NCBI GenBank assembly: GCA_018907035.1
Contig: JACCIC010000022.1
Location: 1,674,501 to 1,738,500, forward strand
DNA from: Sycobia sp. Sy_11
Lineage: Eukaryota > Arthropoda > Insecta > Hymenoptera > Epichrysomallidae
Direction of reading: 5' to 3'
DNA: 64,000 nucleotides
The position numbers and the translations under genes were made by a program. Numbering within the stretch: the stretch's first letter is position 1; the number at the start of each line of letters is the position of its first letter. The notes beneath the pieces were generated by a model. The model did no database searches and was not told the origin of the DNA. It saw only the letters and a list, made by a program, of their open reading frames with translations. Shown one piece after another: positions 50,428 to 62,169 of this stretch.

Positions 50428-50838
50428 ATGGAACCAGGAGAATTTGACAAATTTAAAAAAAAACTCCACAAAACGTTAGAAGATGGTATGCAAAGGTTAT
50501 CGGAACTTCGAGGAAAAACGTCTCACTATCAAGGAGAAATAGCCGAACTTAAAGATAAAGTCGCTTTCATGCTCGACATTGGCGAGAAGCAGATAGCTGA
50601 TTTAGATAAAAAACTTCAAAACATTGACAAGGAGTCTTTATTGGCTATTGAAAAGGAGAAGGCGGCATGGGACGCCAAAATTGAGCGAAATATTTTATAT
50701 CTAGAAGAGCAAGCCCGAAAGACGATTGAATTAAAGAATGAAGAGTGGAATAAAATCAAACTGTCCTTAGAAACTCAGAAACAGACTTTATCAGAGACCA
50801 TGAATGATTGGAAAAAAAAGTTCGAATCAAATAAATAA
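50428..50838 (+). CDS. Uncharacterised 136-aa helical (coiled-coil-like) protein, paralogue 2
   Basis: The frame is intact from ATG (context TTATCATGG) to TAA and intronless within the CDS. Like its partner it is Lys/Glu-rich, has no cysteine, no signal peptide and no membrane segment, and should be almost entirely helical; the only proline is at residue 3. It shares LDIGEKQIA (49-57), LAIEKEK (72-78), LEEQARK (92-98), EWN (106-108) and DWKKK near the C-terminus with the minus-strand paralogue, and is three residues longer at the end. The two start codons are about 1.3 kb apart and face away from each other. An AATAAA polyadenylation hexamer overlaps the stop codon (50834-50839), so the 3'UTR may be very short. 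A 206-bp intron ends 12 bases before the ATG. Function unknown. Confidence 0.82.
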   Translation: MEPGEFDKFKKKLHKTLEDGMQRLSELRGKTSHYQGEIAELKDKVAFMLDIGEKQIADLDKKLQNIDKESLLAIEKEKAAWDAKIERNILYLEEQARKTIELKNEEWNKIKLSLETQKQTLSETMNDWKKKFESNK

Positions 50839-50839
50839 A

Positions 50840-51612
50840 AATTAGTAACTCGGTGTAATTTTTAATAATTTTTGGTTATAGCTTTTTTAACAAAAGATGC
50901 CTAAGAAAGAGTTTGCTTGAATTATATTAAATTTCTAAGTTTTTATCAAAAATTTTTTAAAGTTATAGAATTTTTGATTTTGAGTAGATTTTTTTTCCAC
51001 AGATTGTAATTTATAATTTGACACTGTATGTTTAGATTTATTGCTTTTATTGAAGTTTAAACAATGATTTTTACTGAACCGCTTATAATTTAAAATAGTT
51101 TTTTTAAATACATTGAATATTCGAATATAATTCAATAATATTTAAGAATGCTGCATACCGCGATCCCAGCGACACGATGAACTATTAAAACGGAAATGAA
51201 AATGTGTAAATCGTAGATTTTGTTTTGTGTCCTCATTTTACGTTTTACAATGTTGAAACAAATTTTATGTGAATCTTTAAAAAATTCTACAAACGGGATG
51301 ATCCTTATTGTTTTAATAATACTTTTTCAGTTAGTTGAAAAAACAAAGAAAATTTGTTATAATATAAGTTGTCAATTCTGTACTTAAAAAATGAGAATTT
51401 TAATTTCTGATTTTTTGAATAGATAGCACTGCGGAAAATATTCACTGCCGTACAAAATTGCATAAAGAATTATGAAGCCTCATACATATAGGAATGTGAT
51501 ACGAAGGTTTGAGATTAAAAAGAGGTACGAGACGTACGAGCTTGAACCAATAGATAAATGAAAATAAAATAGGAAAGTAATTGTTCTTAAACGAATATTT
51601 TTCTAACCTAAA

Positions 51613-51676
<64 letters not shown>

Positions 51677-52440
51677 GATGTAGATAAAAATGTTATTACG
51701 TACGCAGATTTAATATTTACATGCATGCTAAAAAAAGTTTTATTAAAGAAATCGTTTCTTTTGACAACTAAAAACCATGAGAGACCTCCAAAATTTTAAA
51801 CATGTCTATTTAGCTGTTTCGCAGAATAAACTTCTAGCTAAAATTTTTAATACTCATACTTTTAGGATGAAACGAGAGTTTTGAGTGTTCACAAAATATA
51901 ATTGATCCATTTGAGTTATTACTTCTATGCACAAACCTATTAAACCACATAGATATGAAAAATCAGCGTGGAAAATATATATAATTTTTACTTCAAATGT
52001 GAAATTTCAGAAAACCATTCTCATTTTGTAATGCCAAACGAATATGATAGTGTTTTTATAATAGTGAATTTTGTATAAGGAGTAAGTACAGCTCCTAAAT
52101 TATTATTATTTATATTATTATATTATATTATAAATATTTAAATATATAGTGATTTATATAAAACAAGGTTTAAATTCATTATTATATGCACGACAAATAT
52201 ATAGAATAAAAAAAAAAATATTTTTACAAAGTTTACAAAATTTAAAAAAAAATTTTTTGTTATCTGTAGTAGATTCTGAAAAAACGAGCATTTTTATGAA
52301 TTTTTTCTGTTTTAATCTATGAAAATTCAAAATATTCACAAAGCCACTATGATATTCGCAATCAGCAACTCAAAATGCATAAATACAGAAATTTTTAACA
52401 AAAGCAGGTGTGATTGGAATAATTACAAGTACAGTGATAG
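50840..52440. other. No gene seen; downstream of paralogue 2
   Basis: AT-rich with a TA tract. Confidence 0.55.
51615..51671. repeat. (TA)n microsatellite
   Basis: Uninterrupted TA run downstream of paralogue 2. Confidence 0.9.
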
Positions 52441-52454
52441 GTATAACCTAGGTT

Positions 52455-52496
52455 TCTCGTCAGAAACGTTCGGAGTTTCGGACTCCTCGTCGTTTT
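52455..52496 (-). ncRNA. Diverged hammerhead-like motif of a second element type
   Basis: On the minus strand ACGACGAG is followed by stem GAGT/ACTC with loop CCGAA and then CGAACG. This resembles a hammerhead with core CTGACGAG...CGAAACG after a few mutations. It lies about 60 bp before the dispersed repeat that is shared with 10.66 kb. Confidence 0.3.
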
Positions 52497-52544
52497 GAAA
52501 AAAGTGGACAGTAATGTCTTCCAAATCTAAGCACAGCTATACTA

Positions 52545-52680
52545 TATATATATGAGTTTGTATCTGTAATAAAATTCAAAATTAACAAAGGATAGTTTGG
52601 ACATCATTTAAATAGGATTCTTAGATATTATTGGATACAAGCAGAATCGGATTACGGTCTTACGGTATCTGGTACTACGT
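52545..52680 (+). mobile_element. Dispersed repeat family 2, copy b
   Basis: Shares CTGTAATAAAATTCAAAATT, ATTTAAATAGGATTCTTAGA and GCAGAATCGGATTACGG with the 10.66-kb copy. It follows a short TA run, as in the other copy. The diverged hammerhead-like motif at 52455-52496 lies just upstream in this copy only. Confidence 0.6.
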
Positions 52681-53934
52681 TTCTGAAAATTTGGTAGTTC
52701 AGAGCATGCTGTTTAGTTCTACAAATCATCGTCGTGAATTTCTCTAGTAGTCGCTATGATCGATTCGGACTTCCTTCACAGCAGTCTTAATTCGTTTTAA
52801 TTCGTAAGCGGCTACCTGTATCTACACTCCGTATCTCACACTGTGTACGTCTCCCTATTGAAATGAGTCAGAAGTTTTAATTGTTTTTCGCATGCATTGC
52901 TTGATCGCGACACTTGTTTTGTATTATCCTGATGGGTGAGAGTAGGGCCAGGATACGAGCAAACGAACGCTTGGCTGCCAGAATGTTCGAATGCTCATTT
53001 ATTCCCCTTGATAGATCATCCGGAGTCATAGTAAAAAGTATAATAAGTAAATGTCTACGTGGCTTACTATTAAATTATTAAGCACTCGTAATTACAGATA
53101 AATAAGAGCTGATATTTATAAACAATTATATTGCTCTAATATATAATTGCGTACATATGTTGTATAATAATCTACATTACAATTTACGTCATACAATATG
53201 ATTTTATGGAAAGTGGGTTAGATATTGCAATATAAATTAATCTAATTATTATTTAGAAAGCAATTTATAAATTAATCTTAATTACAGTTCATTTATATAT
53301 ATTTCTCATTTAGCGTTGTTTTGTAAAATAGTTTGTACTTAATTTCAATATTTTCATTATATTATTTATATGATTTACTTCAGAGTGTTTTCCGTTACTT
53401 AAACAGTTTTTATTACATTTTCAAGTGACAATATTTTGGAATTACATGTATTTAGCAGAAGGATAAGACAACAAAATAGGAAACTTAACAATCGTGGGAA
53501 TGTGTAGAAAATACTAAACAACCATGAAACATATTTAAGAATGCGCTTATATTATTACATTTCATTTTATCACTTTTATTTTATACTATAATTTCTTATG
53601 GTTTATATATTTTTTGTTGCAGGGGTCCCGCGTACAATTTCGACTAGGCCTTTTCGAGGAGGTTAGTTTATTTGTTAAACTAGAAAAAATTATAGCCTGT
53701 AGTATTTCTTTTCCTTATGTATTATAGGAATATATTTTTGTGCATTTTTTCATATTTATATTATTTATATATACATATATGGATTTATTTTCTAGTTATA
53801 TTATTTTCTAAGCATACTTGAAACATAAACATTTGCTATGTCTATATAGTTATTAAATATCTACGTTCATTTTTATTATTTAGATAAATATCTTATGAAC
53901 TACTAATGGAAGCAAAAATAATTAATAAATATAG

Positions 53935-53937
<3 letters not shown>

Positions 53938-53983
<46 letters not shown>
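53938..53983. repeat. (TA)n microsatellite
   Basis: Uninterrupted TA run. Confidence 0.9.
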
Positions 53984-53985
<2 letters not shown>

Positions 53986-56510
53986 ACCATAATCATAACA
54001 ACACTTAATTAATTTTTTATATTAATAACCTTTTGGAATTATTTGAAAGGAGCTAAAATTTATGAATGGAATGAAAAAAATACATAAAACATGAGTTTAA
54101 ACTGTGAAGGACAATTTCAATAAACTAGATGGTCCTCTTAACTTAGTCATGTATGATTTTTAGGAATCTAATGCGTGCGCCGATCAGTTGGTACCGTACC
54201 CCCGTTAAAAAAGGCTTAACGGATTAGGACGACTCTATCACCAGGCGGCGACACATAGTTATTTATTATTATTAGCTTACTCGTATCTAAATATTTATTC
54301 TCTACTATACATATAGCAGTCTAAGAAATAAATTCAACAAGATAATTTCGAGTAAAATATATTGTTACTCCAACTTCTTCGTAAAATAATTGATGAATTT
54401 ATTTTTAGTAATTTCCTTGTAATTTGAAAATTGATTCAAATATTTTTTAGTCTGTATCATGTTTGGTTAAGCTGTTTGGTTAGATTGAATTGATTTTATC
54501 TGATATAAAATATCTCAGTGGAGCAAAAATTTAAATACATAGAAATGAATTTATAATCAGACTTCTATTCATGAAGTAACATGATTTAAGTTATGGGAAA
54601 ATATAGTGCAAAATCATTTTATCAGATATTAAAAATATAATTAAGATAGTTGGATATTTTGAAGTGATACAATATAATAAAATGTAAGGTTCTTTTACCA
54701 CTTGTAATTTTTTGCTTTTTCTCTAAGCTTATAGAGCATCGGATAGTTAAAGTTTAACAATTAAAGATATTAACCTCGGAGCATATAGATCTAAACTATA
54801 GCATATTAAATGGAAGTAATGAGAACTTTGTACGATAACAATACGATAGAGATAGAAAGTGAATTTATAACTTTCTTTTGCATCTCTTTTGCAGAAAATC
54901 TGTGATGAAAAAGCAGAAAGCCAATCCCAGTAAATGTAAGAAAAAGATAAAAAAATTACGTATTACTTTTAACTATATTTTGCGCTGTTACAAAATTGTC
55001 CTCTTCTTTTTAACTGTATAATTCAAAACTATGTTTTATACTAGTAGATCTATATTGCAATCAATATATCTACTTTATAGCATTTTGCTTCCAGTTTCTA
55101 TGAAACTTATTAGATGAATGCGCAAGTTTTCTTGTAACATAAAATTATACATCAAATCTTTATATATATATATAGGAAATTTTCTTAAAAATATAACTTA
55201 ATAGTTGCTGATTGAATGGTTTTAATTTTCTCTATATATCTATTTTTAAAAACTTTCCAAGGCCGTTACGACATCGTCTATACAAATGTAAAATATCTCA
55301 TACTACAGAGTATTTGTTTTCATTACAAAGAATTACTAATTGCAATGCATAAAATACCATATCTTGGAAGGGGACAGTGTTCTAAAATTTAATTCTAAAA
55401 CTAGTTTCTATAACGTTCCATGGTAAGTTTTGACGATAATCAACAGTAGATCACCCAATATACCAAATTCGTTCGCTAAACATTTTAACCTCTCGTTCTG
55501 AGTGAAAAACTTACTATTCTTAATATCAATTCATTTCATAATGAATGTTAAGAAAAATAAACTTTTATCCAGGACTTTATCCAATATGAAAACAATTTTA
55601 AATATCGTGAAGGAAGTTTGATGAGCTTATGATGACTTAAGAATACAATTAGATATAAAGATGAAAAGCCAGAAAATAATCTCAATATATCGACGATTCA
55701 TAGAATGAGAAAATATATCGTTAGGATATAAGTAATAAATTTGAGTCATTCATTTTCCAAGCTATCTTCTGACCATGTAGAAGGTAGTAATGAGAATTAG
55801 ATCTGTAAGAAATGCACAAGATAATGTGGATCCACCATGGGAAGTTCTGACGAGAAAAATGCATATATGTGCACGCATATTTGTGACAGAATTGAGGTTT
55901 GACTTTATGACGCAACCTTTTATGATTGAGAGTGTTAATAAAACGTTACAGCTTTGTTTGTAAAAGCTTCGCAATATTATATAACAAGTATATAACAAGC
56001 AAGATCGCGCCAGTTCTACGTGGCGTCGGGAAAATGAGACAGTGAAAAAGGAATATGAGGAGTTAGTCTGTCGGGCGGGGCTGCAATGTTAATGCAGTAA
56101 ACTTTTATAGCTTGTGGTGATACTTGATGCTTTCGATTTACGCATAGGATTAGATTCCATCATAACAGTGTAAAAACAAACATAATATGTTTACAAATAT
56201 GGGATATAGATTGCCGTGGTCTAACAATTTTATTCGCATCCTTTTTCTTCCGCTCGTACTTTTGTTTTACTCATTTTATTTATTTATCATCCTAAGCTAA
56301 AATATGACGTACGTAATACACACATATAAAAGATTTTATATGTTTAAGTTTGTAATAATTATCTCTATTCTTCATCCCTATTTTTTTGCCGAAAGAAGTC
56401 AATAGTAAGCGGTTAAAGGCACGAGGAATTGTAAAAATCTCTTTAAAACAATATTTCTTTTTGGAAAGAATTCCGAGCTGTGAAGTGTACTTATGCTGAC
56501 TGTTGTAAAC

Positions 56511-56546
56511 TAAACTAACAAATATTTTTATCGGTCTTATAGTTGT
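56511..56546 (-). mobile_element. Fragment of ribozyme-repeat block A
   Basis: ACAAATATTTTTATCGGTCT followed by TATAGT matches block A. The other blocks are not recognisable. Confidence 0.35.
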
Positions 56547-56644
56547 ATATAAGAAATCATTTCTCATTAAATAATTACAGTCATACGGTACTTGTTTACT
56601 TTTCCTAGCTGGAAAGAATTAACACTAATTTGCTGGTTACCCAA

Positions 56645-56810
56645 AATGATGATAATGTTGATAATGATGATGATGATGTTGATGATAATCATGAGGATTC
56701 TGATAATGATGATAATTATGGTAATGATGATGATGATATGATGATGCTGATGTTGGTAATGATGGCGATGGTGACGATGCTGATGATAATAATCGTGACG
56801 ATGATAATTA
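56645..56810. repeat. (GAT)n/(AAT)n imperfect trinucleotide tract
   Basis: GATGATAAT variants. They explain the Asp-rich frame on one strand and the His/Ile-rich frame on the other. Confidence 0.9.
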
Positions 56811-58493
56811 AAAAAATTGAAAATACTGCCAGAATCATGCACAAATTTAAATTCAATGGCCTAATTTATTGTATTAAACAGAGAGTTTCACTGAAGAAAC
56901 AAGAAATCTCGCACATTAGATTACTTATGCTATCGCATTTTTCATTTAGTGTATGTTTCGTTTCTGATGATATATATTTAAATAACTCACTGTTCCTTCA
57001 TCGTATTTGTTGTACTTAGAAGTATAACCATATTGTTGAAATAATTTAATTTTACTTTTTTTCGACTATATTGTTGAAATCAACATTCTCTAATGTCGAT
57101 TGAAAATATAATTTTGATAAATAGAAAAGCTTTTTTGAATTAGCAAATATTTAAAGCAAACTAAGAAACTGTTATTCTAAATAATTCATTCTCACCATTA
57201 TCTCAGCATTGTCATCATCCTATTCATCATCATTATTCATATTAATTCGGCTAATCCGTTCGTCGCTCAGTAAAATATGATTACAACATTACCAATAACA
57301 AGACTATATAACTAATTTCACATTTGAATGTCGACATTTCCTAAGCAAAGTAGTTTAACTTTGCAAAAATTTGTAGCTAGAAATGACCTGTAGGCGATAA
57401 ACAGATCCTTGCATTTAGAATTAATAAATGAACTTTCTTTTTCTTCGATTGTTTTTTGTCAGTGTAAATTTCTTTTAATAGGTCAATATTTCGATTCAAT
57501 TCTCTTCAATTTTGTCCCTGCATATTTCAACCTTACGGTTGCAGAATTAAGAAAATTAGAGGAAAAACTTATGCGACAAATATTTAAAAGAGAAACCGCA
57601 TTATAGAAATATAATTTTTATTATTAATTTTCTATAAAATAATGGATATTTGCATTTGCATCAACATTAACATATAACATTTACATTGGCTTATAGCAAA
57701 TAAAATTTAAAAACCTATATTTTAGGTTTCTACAGTTCATCCTATTTCATTAATGTTCGACTAGATCTTTTCACACTCCATAGATTCACATTGCGCGTTT
57801 CAGCAGCTCATAAGACGTATCTCTTTATTTTAAAATTCGCTCACAACATTTTCAGCTTTCTCTGTATGTTTGTATACGATTTGTTGATAATTTTCCAAAG
57901 ATGTGCGCCTTACCGAACTTTTTGTAGGATAAACTGCATCTCCACCTGCGTTGCGCGTAATTGGCATAGTTTCTCCCGTTTGAGCGACGAATAAAAAGTT
58001 TACGTAGTCGGACGCATCTTGTTCGCGTTGACTGCTGCAATGAATTCTGACATTGACAGATGAGACCAGCTAGTTTATACAGCAGTTCCGCTTGTCAGGT
58101 TTTATTGCTTCTCAGTTTCGAACAATAATGAAGAGAGACTATTTTATACCCCTACTGTTTATAGAACTTCCACGCAGCAGTGATGTACTGCCCATTGTTT
58201 ATTGAAAGACTTAAAGGATTTAAAGATAAGGTATAGATGATTAGCATCAATTCTTAGTCCTAGAATTCACAATAGGTTTATAGCCCCATCGACGTCGGCT
58301 TTTCGCTGAAAACTGACAAAACTAAGCGTTCTTATAAAACGAATAAACTAATCTAAAAGTCGTTTCTACAAGTTCGTGAATATTTCCAGCTTGCCGTTGA
58401 AAGGCACATTTTCAAAAAAGTACGCGTAGGAGAGCATTGGCATACGAATATATGTACGTAAAATTCAATTTTTCTCTTTTCATCTCGTCGTTT

Positions 58494-58785
58494 CTCTCTC
58501 TCTCTCCCCCCTCTCTCTCTCTTCCTCTGTCTGTCTCTCTTTTTTTTCTAGATGGCAAGTTCCAGCTAACCATGGACATCTGTTTCTCAATTTCCCTCTC
58601 GCTGTTACTCTCGATAAGCTAGGCGGAATTACAATGTAATACGCATACACGAAAGCAAGCAAAGCTGCTCGACAAAGCAAAAGCTCGCCCGAAGCGAAAG
58701 GTGCATAATGATGAACAGATTTTTGCTAGAGAGAGAGAGAGAGATGGTGAGAGAAAAAGAGAGAGAGAGAAAGAGAGAGAGAGCA
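58494..58785. repeat. CT tract then GA tract
   Basis: CT-rich at 58494-58540 and GA-rich at 58730-58785, an inverted pair about 190 bp apart. Confidence 0.85.
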
Positions 58786-59008
58786 ACGAGAAGAAAATCA
58801 TGACAAAAATACAGTGACACGCGACATAATGCGATTCTCTTCTATCCTTTTTTTCTGTCCACTATTCACTATCTGTTCGGCTTTCCTCTGTAAACTAATG
58901 GAGGTTTCATTCCTTTGGCCAAAAGCTGTTTTTGCTTGATGCATCACGAAAGAGGAAAGAGAAGATCCAAACACGCGTCTGATGAGATATCTAGATATGT
59001 ACGTATTT

Positions 59009-59061
59009 AAATTAATAAATATTTTTTTATTGGTCTTACAGTCCAATCAATTCAATCTAAA

Positions 59062-59092
<31 letters not shown>

Positions 59093-59336
59093 TAAAAATA
59101 AATAAAAAATAAAATAAAAATTAAAAATAAAAATTAAATTAAAAATTAAATTAAAATTATAATGACAATCAGACTGTCCTTGTTTTCATTCACCCCCGTA
59201 GACTAATCTGAAAATAAAATATTAGCTGAAAAAATTCTTTGTTAGTAAAATGCAGTCTGACTGTCCCCCACACCCTTACCTAATTAAAGACTTGTCCAAC
59301 GTTTCGAGCTCGCTACGGCTCCTCATCAGGGACTAA
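59009..59336 (-). mobile_element. Ribozyme-bearing dispersed repeat, most complete copy
   Basis: In minus-strand sense the order is hammerhead, block C (GGGTGTGGGGGACAGTC), block B (CTACGGGGGTG then GACAGTCTGATTGTC), an A/T-rich simple stretch (rich in AAAAT on the plus strand, about 59055-59160), and a terminal block A (CTGTAAGACCAATAAA then TATTTATTAATTT). The AATAAA hexamer in block A suggests the RNA 3' end. The layout fits a Penelope-like pseudo-LTR or a non-autonomous retrozyme-like element. No reverse transcriptase is present. Confidence 0.55.
59294..59333 (-). ncRNA. Type I hammerhead ribozyme motif (best copy)
   Basis: The minus strand carries GTCC, then CTGATGA, a stem II of GAGC/GCTC with an 8-nt loop (one extra G at its base), then GAAAC, GTT and GGAC. 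All hammerhead core elements are present in order: CUGAUGA, GAAA, and a UH cleavage site (U of GUU). Stem I is GUCC/GGAC. Stem III is only AC/GU with no loop, and ACGU is self-complementary. Such minimal stem III hammerheads are known from Penelope-like elements and retrozymes, where they are thought to cleave as dimers. It sits at the 5' end, in minus-strand sense, of a dispersed repeat. Confidence 0.6.
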
Positions 59337-59339
59337 ACT

Positions 59340-61090
59340 AAACCTTATATTCTAATCTATATATACCCATTTCCACCACCAAATTTAGTAAATTAAATAT
59401 AAATTCCCCCTCTACACAATTTAATAAGGAATGATAAACACTGTCAAATTTACTAGACTCCAACATTAAATTCACATTATTTCGATTCTTGGAAATGTGA
59501 ATACTTTCAAGACTCTCCCGTTTATACTTATTATTAATACCATGTTCCAAAATATCCTCATTAACAAAATCAAAAGAATGTAAAAACTTAAAAGAATATA
59601 TTTATCCATTTCGGAAATAAATTTCTGTTTTGACTCATAGATAATTTATTTACAATTGAAAACTAAATATTTCAAACTTTCGGGAAACGTATGTTCATTG
59701 ATTCTAATAAATATTTTTTATTAGAATCAATTTTTTATTCTAGTAAATATTATTTCTAATAAATAACTCTATTTCTTCTCCCACTGATCCTTTTCTTCTA
59801 CTTCGAACACCAAGACCTAAATATCTATTGTTTTAACATCAGTATGCGCTCGTTTTATAGATTCGTGCTGTGCGGCTCGCGCTCTAATTAAAAAAAAGGA
59901 TAAGGAGATTTCGCTTTCTCATATACAGATAAAGGGGCGTAATTAAAAGCTCAAATCCTCAATTTTTTTATTTTAATATTTTCTAAGTCTTTCTACGTAC
60001 TGCGCGTTTATCCCAAAGGTTAAGTGTGTATATACATGTCGCATAAATACGCATATACACATCTTTCGATTGAAAAATTCTATTTAGCTAAATTTTAAGT
60101 TCTTTTTATTCGCCGTTTAGTAAGTGAATAAAACTAGAATCTATCTACAGAACGTTGAAGTGATATAATTAATCTTCTTGAAGAGTAATAAATAGAATTT
60201 CACAAATTTTTTAAACATTTTTTACGCTTTAGTTCTAAACTTTTATATTTCATAACCAAAGATTGTATTCAGAACATGAGGATATAATATAATTATCTTG
60301 GAAACTATTATCGTAGCAAATGAAAACAATAGAAAAATTTAAATAAATAATTGAAGATTTATAAACATAATATAATATTATTTTCTATAATAACAATTTT
60401 CTCTGTTTCTGAAATGCTATCGAGATTTCTGAAGATAAATATCTTAAGACTGAAAAGAATCTAAAAATTATTCAGAACTGATTTATTTAATATTCTGGAT
60501 TAAATTAGCATTAAATTCAACTAGTCACTCAGTCATTTTATACTTAAAAAATTCAATAGAACTAATTAACTTTTCATTCATCAAGAATAAGCTTATGTAA
60601 AATAAATGAGGAACATTTTCTAACATCTATAATGTAACGAAATTTATTCAATGTATTATTGAGTATATTGTCCGGTCAGATACATGTATATGTGAAGCTT
60701 TCGTCAAATACCAGCGTTTAAAAGGATCGTTCTGAATATTTATCCTCTCCTTTTTCCCCGTGCAACAAAGACAATTTTAAGCCTATTTCTGGGAATACAT
60801 TGTATATTAGCAGTGGGAGCTTTTTTCGGAAATAATAAGCCAACGTTAAAACAGTTCAGACTTATGACTCAGCGTTTCTCTACTTATACCTTCCTTCCTT
60901 CCTTCCTTCCTTCCTATCCTGAAAAGTCAGGAGATAAAAGAGTGGAGATCTACCACGGCTCAGGGGTTGTCGAGGAATCTTTCCAAGCTTCATTAGGGAC
61001 TCTCAACTTTCTCCGTGAAAATTACGTTACCGAATTTCCGAAGACTCACTGCTGACCTCTCCTTCATCCCTGAAGTCCCTGCGCGCGTGA
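59340..61090. other. No gene seen
   Basis: AT-rich. The 60813-61055 frame is partly CTTC repeat translation. Confidence 0.5.
60890..60915. repeat. (CTTC)n
   Basis: Six tandem CTTC-type units. Confidence 0.85.
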
Positions 61091-61094
61091 TCTC

Positions 61095-62165
61095 CAAGCC
61101 ACACTTCAACAAATTTAATCATGATTGATCTTATAGATTTAAGAAAATCTCGCTAGGTAATCTACATACATGCTGTTTTTGATGCAGAGCAAAAAATGTT
61201 TATAGATTGCAAATCTCCTCGGATTGATGCTCATTTAGCTTTTGGTAATGGAAAAGGATCAGCAGTTTCTCCAAAAAGCAGAATATATACCTGATTACAA
61301 AGGTAGATCGAAAATATCTGTAAGAGAATAGAAAATGACAGATAAACAATCTTTCATATGAAATGATTGAATATTATCAGACTCAATTACTATCGAATGC
61401 GCCTTATGAATAGTTGCAATTATATCAGTAATCGCGTTGTGTTCAAAGTAGAAGTGCTCCTCTCCACAAATTCTAGCTACTGAACGATGATTAAGATGAA
61501 CTTTCGATTTAGCAGAGTTATCAAATACTGATTTAAGTCACCTGCTTCTAGAGATAATCGCACATAAGTAGATTTTGTAGTAAGACCAAGATTATTATAT
61601 ATTTAACAAATTTCTAAAGTATTAATGCAGTTATGTATTCTTCATATCTGTAAAGAACTGAAATTTAGCATGACGTACTTTAGTTTGCATTTTATTTCTA
61701 ATTGACATGAATCGCTCATGCGTAACCTTTTTTCTACATCAAAAATTTTTCAAGCCCTATTACTACTTAGAAATAAGGTATTTGATAATAATTGTAAACC
61801 ATGGAGACTGTTTATTCCTAATACAAAACGTGACAAATGGAGCTTACCTATTATAAGGCGATGTGATAGAATCATTAAAGAAAGCGAACCTCTAATTCTG
61901 ATAATAAATATCGAAGACAGAAATTCGTATAATAGCAATTAGTAATTGTGGGTGGATCACTTACATTTACTGAAGAGTCAAAAGTGATGAGAAAAAATCA
62001 TGCTTAGATATAGCCTGCAAAAAATGCTGCTTAAAATCAATAATACATGAAATATTAGAAACCCATATGTAATCCATTGTCGAACTGATGTTGCTAAGGT
62101 GATGAATGTATCATAACGGTATTCTAGTCAGATTGCAGAACAATAGACAGTCAACCATGATTACG
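61095..62165 (-). pseudogene. Decayed LINE (non-LTR retrotransposon) ORF2 fragment: endonuclease end, linker, reverse-transcriptase start
   Basis: Reading the minus strand across frames reveals the order expected of a Jockey/CR1-group LINE. First is an endonuclease C-terminus, TMDYIWVSNISCIIDFKQ then ISKHD (compare the family's S-D-H-D motif). Next is the linker with FISVFDIY and SPWFTIIIKYLIS, then VRHAKFQFFTD and NNLGLTTKS. Finally the N-terminal part of the reverse transcriptase: FEHNAITDIIATIHKAHS, DNIQSFHMKDC, a Leu/Thr/Ile/Phe stretch, SGIYSAFWRN, then a degenerate S-x-L-SK region near 61180. At least four in-frame stops and several frame changes interrupt it, and the YADD box and 3' end are missing, so it is dead. 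No poly(A) tail or target duplication was seen. Assignment rests on remembered family motifs. Confidence 0.6.
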
Positions 62166-62169
62166 ATAT

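Larger units (their letters stand above)
52690..59000. other. No gene seen
   Basis: AT-rich desert with the block A fragment, the GAT tract and the CT/GA pair. GC-richer patches at 56.0 and 57.9 kb show no coding signal. Confidence 0.5.

Noticed and set aside
56567..57019. Asp-rich (plus) and His/Ile-rich (minus) frames
   Set aside because: Both are translations of the GAT/AAT trinucleotide tract.
58979..58986. CTGATGAG on the plus strand near the 59-kb repeat
   Set aside because: It is followed by a GATATC self-complementary stretch but no GAAA box, so it is not a hammerhead.
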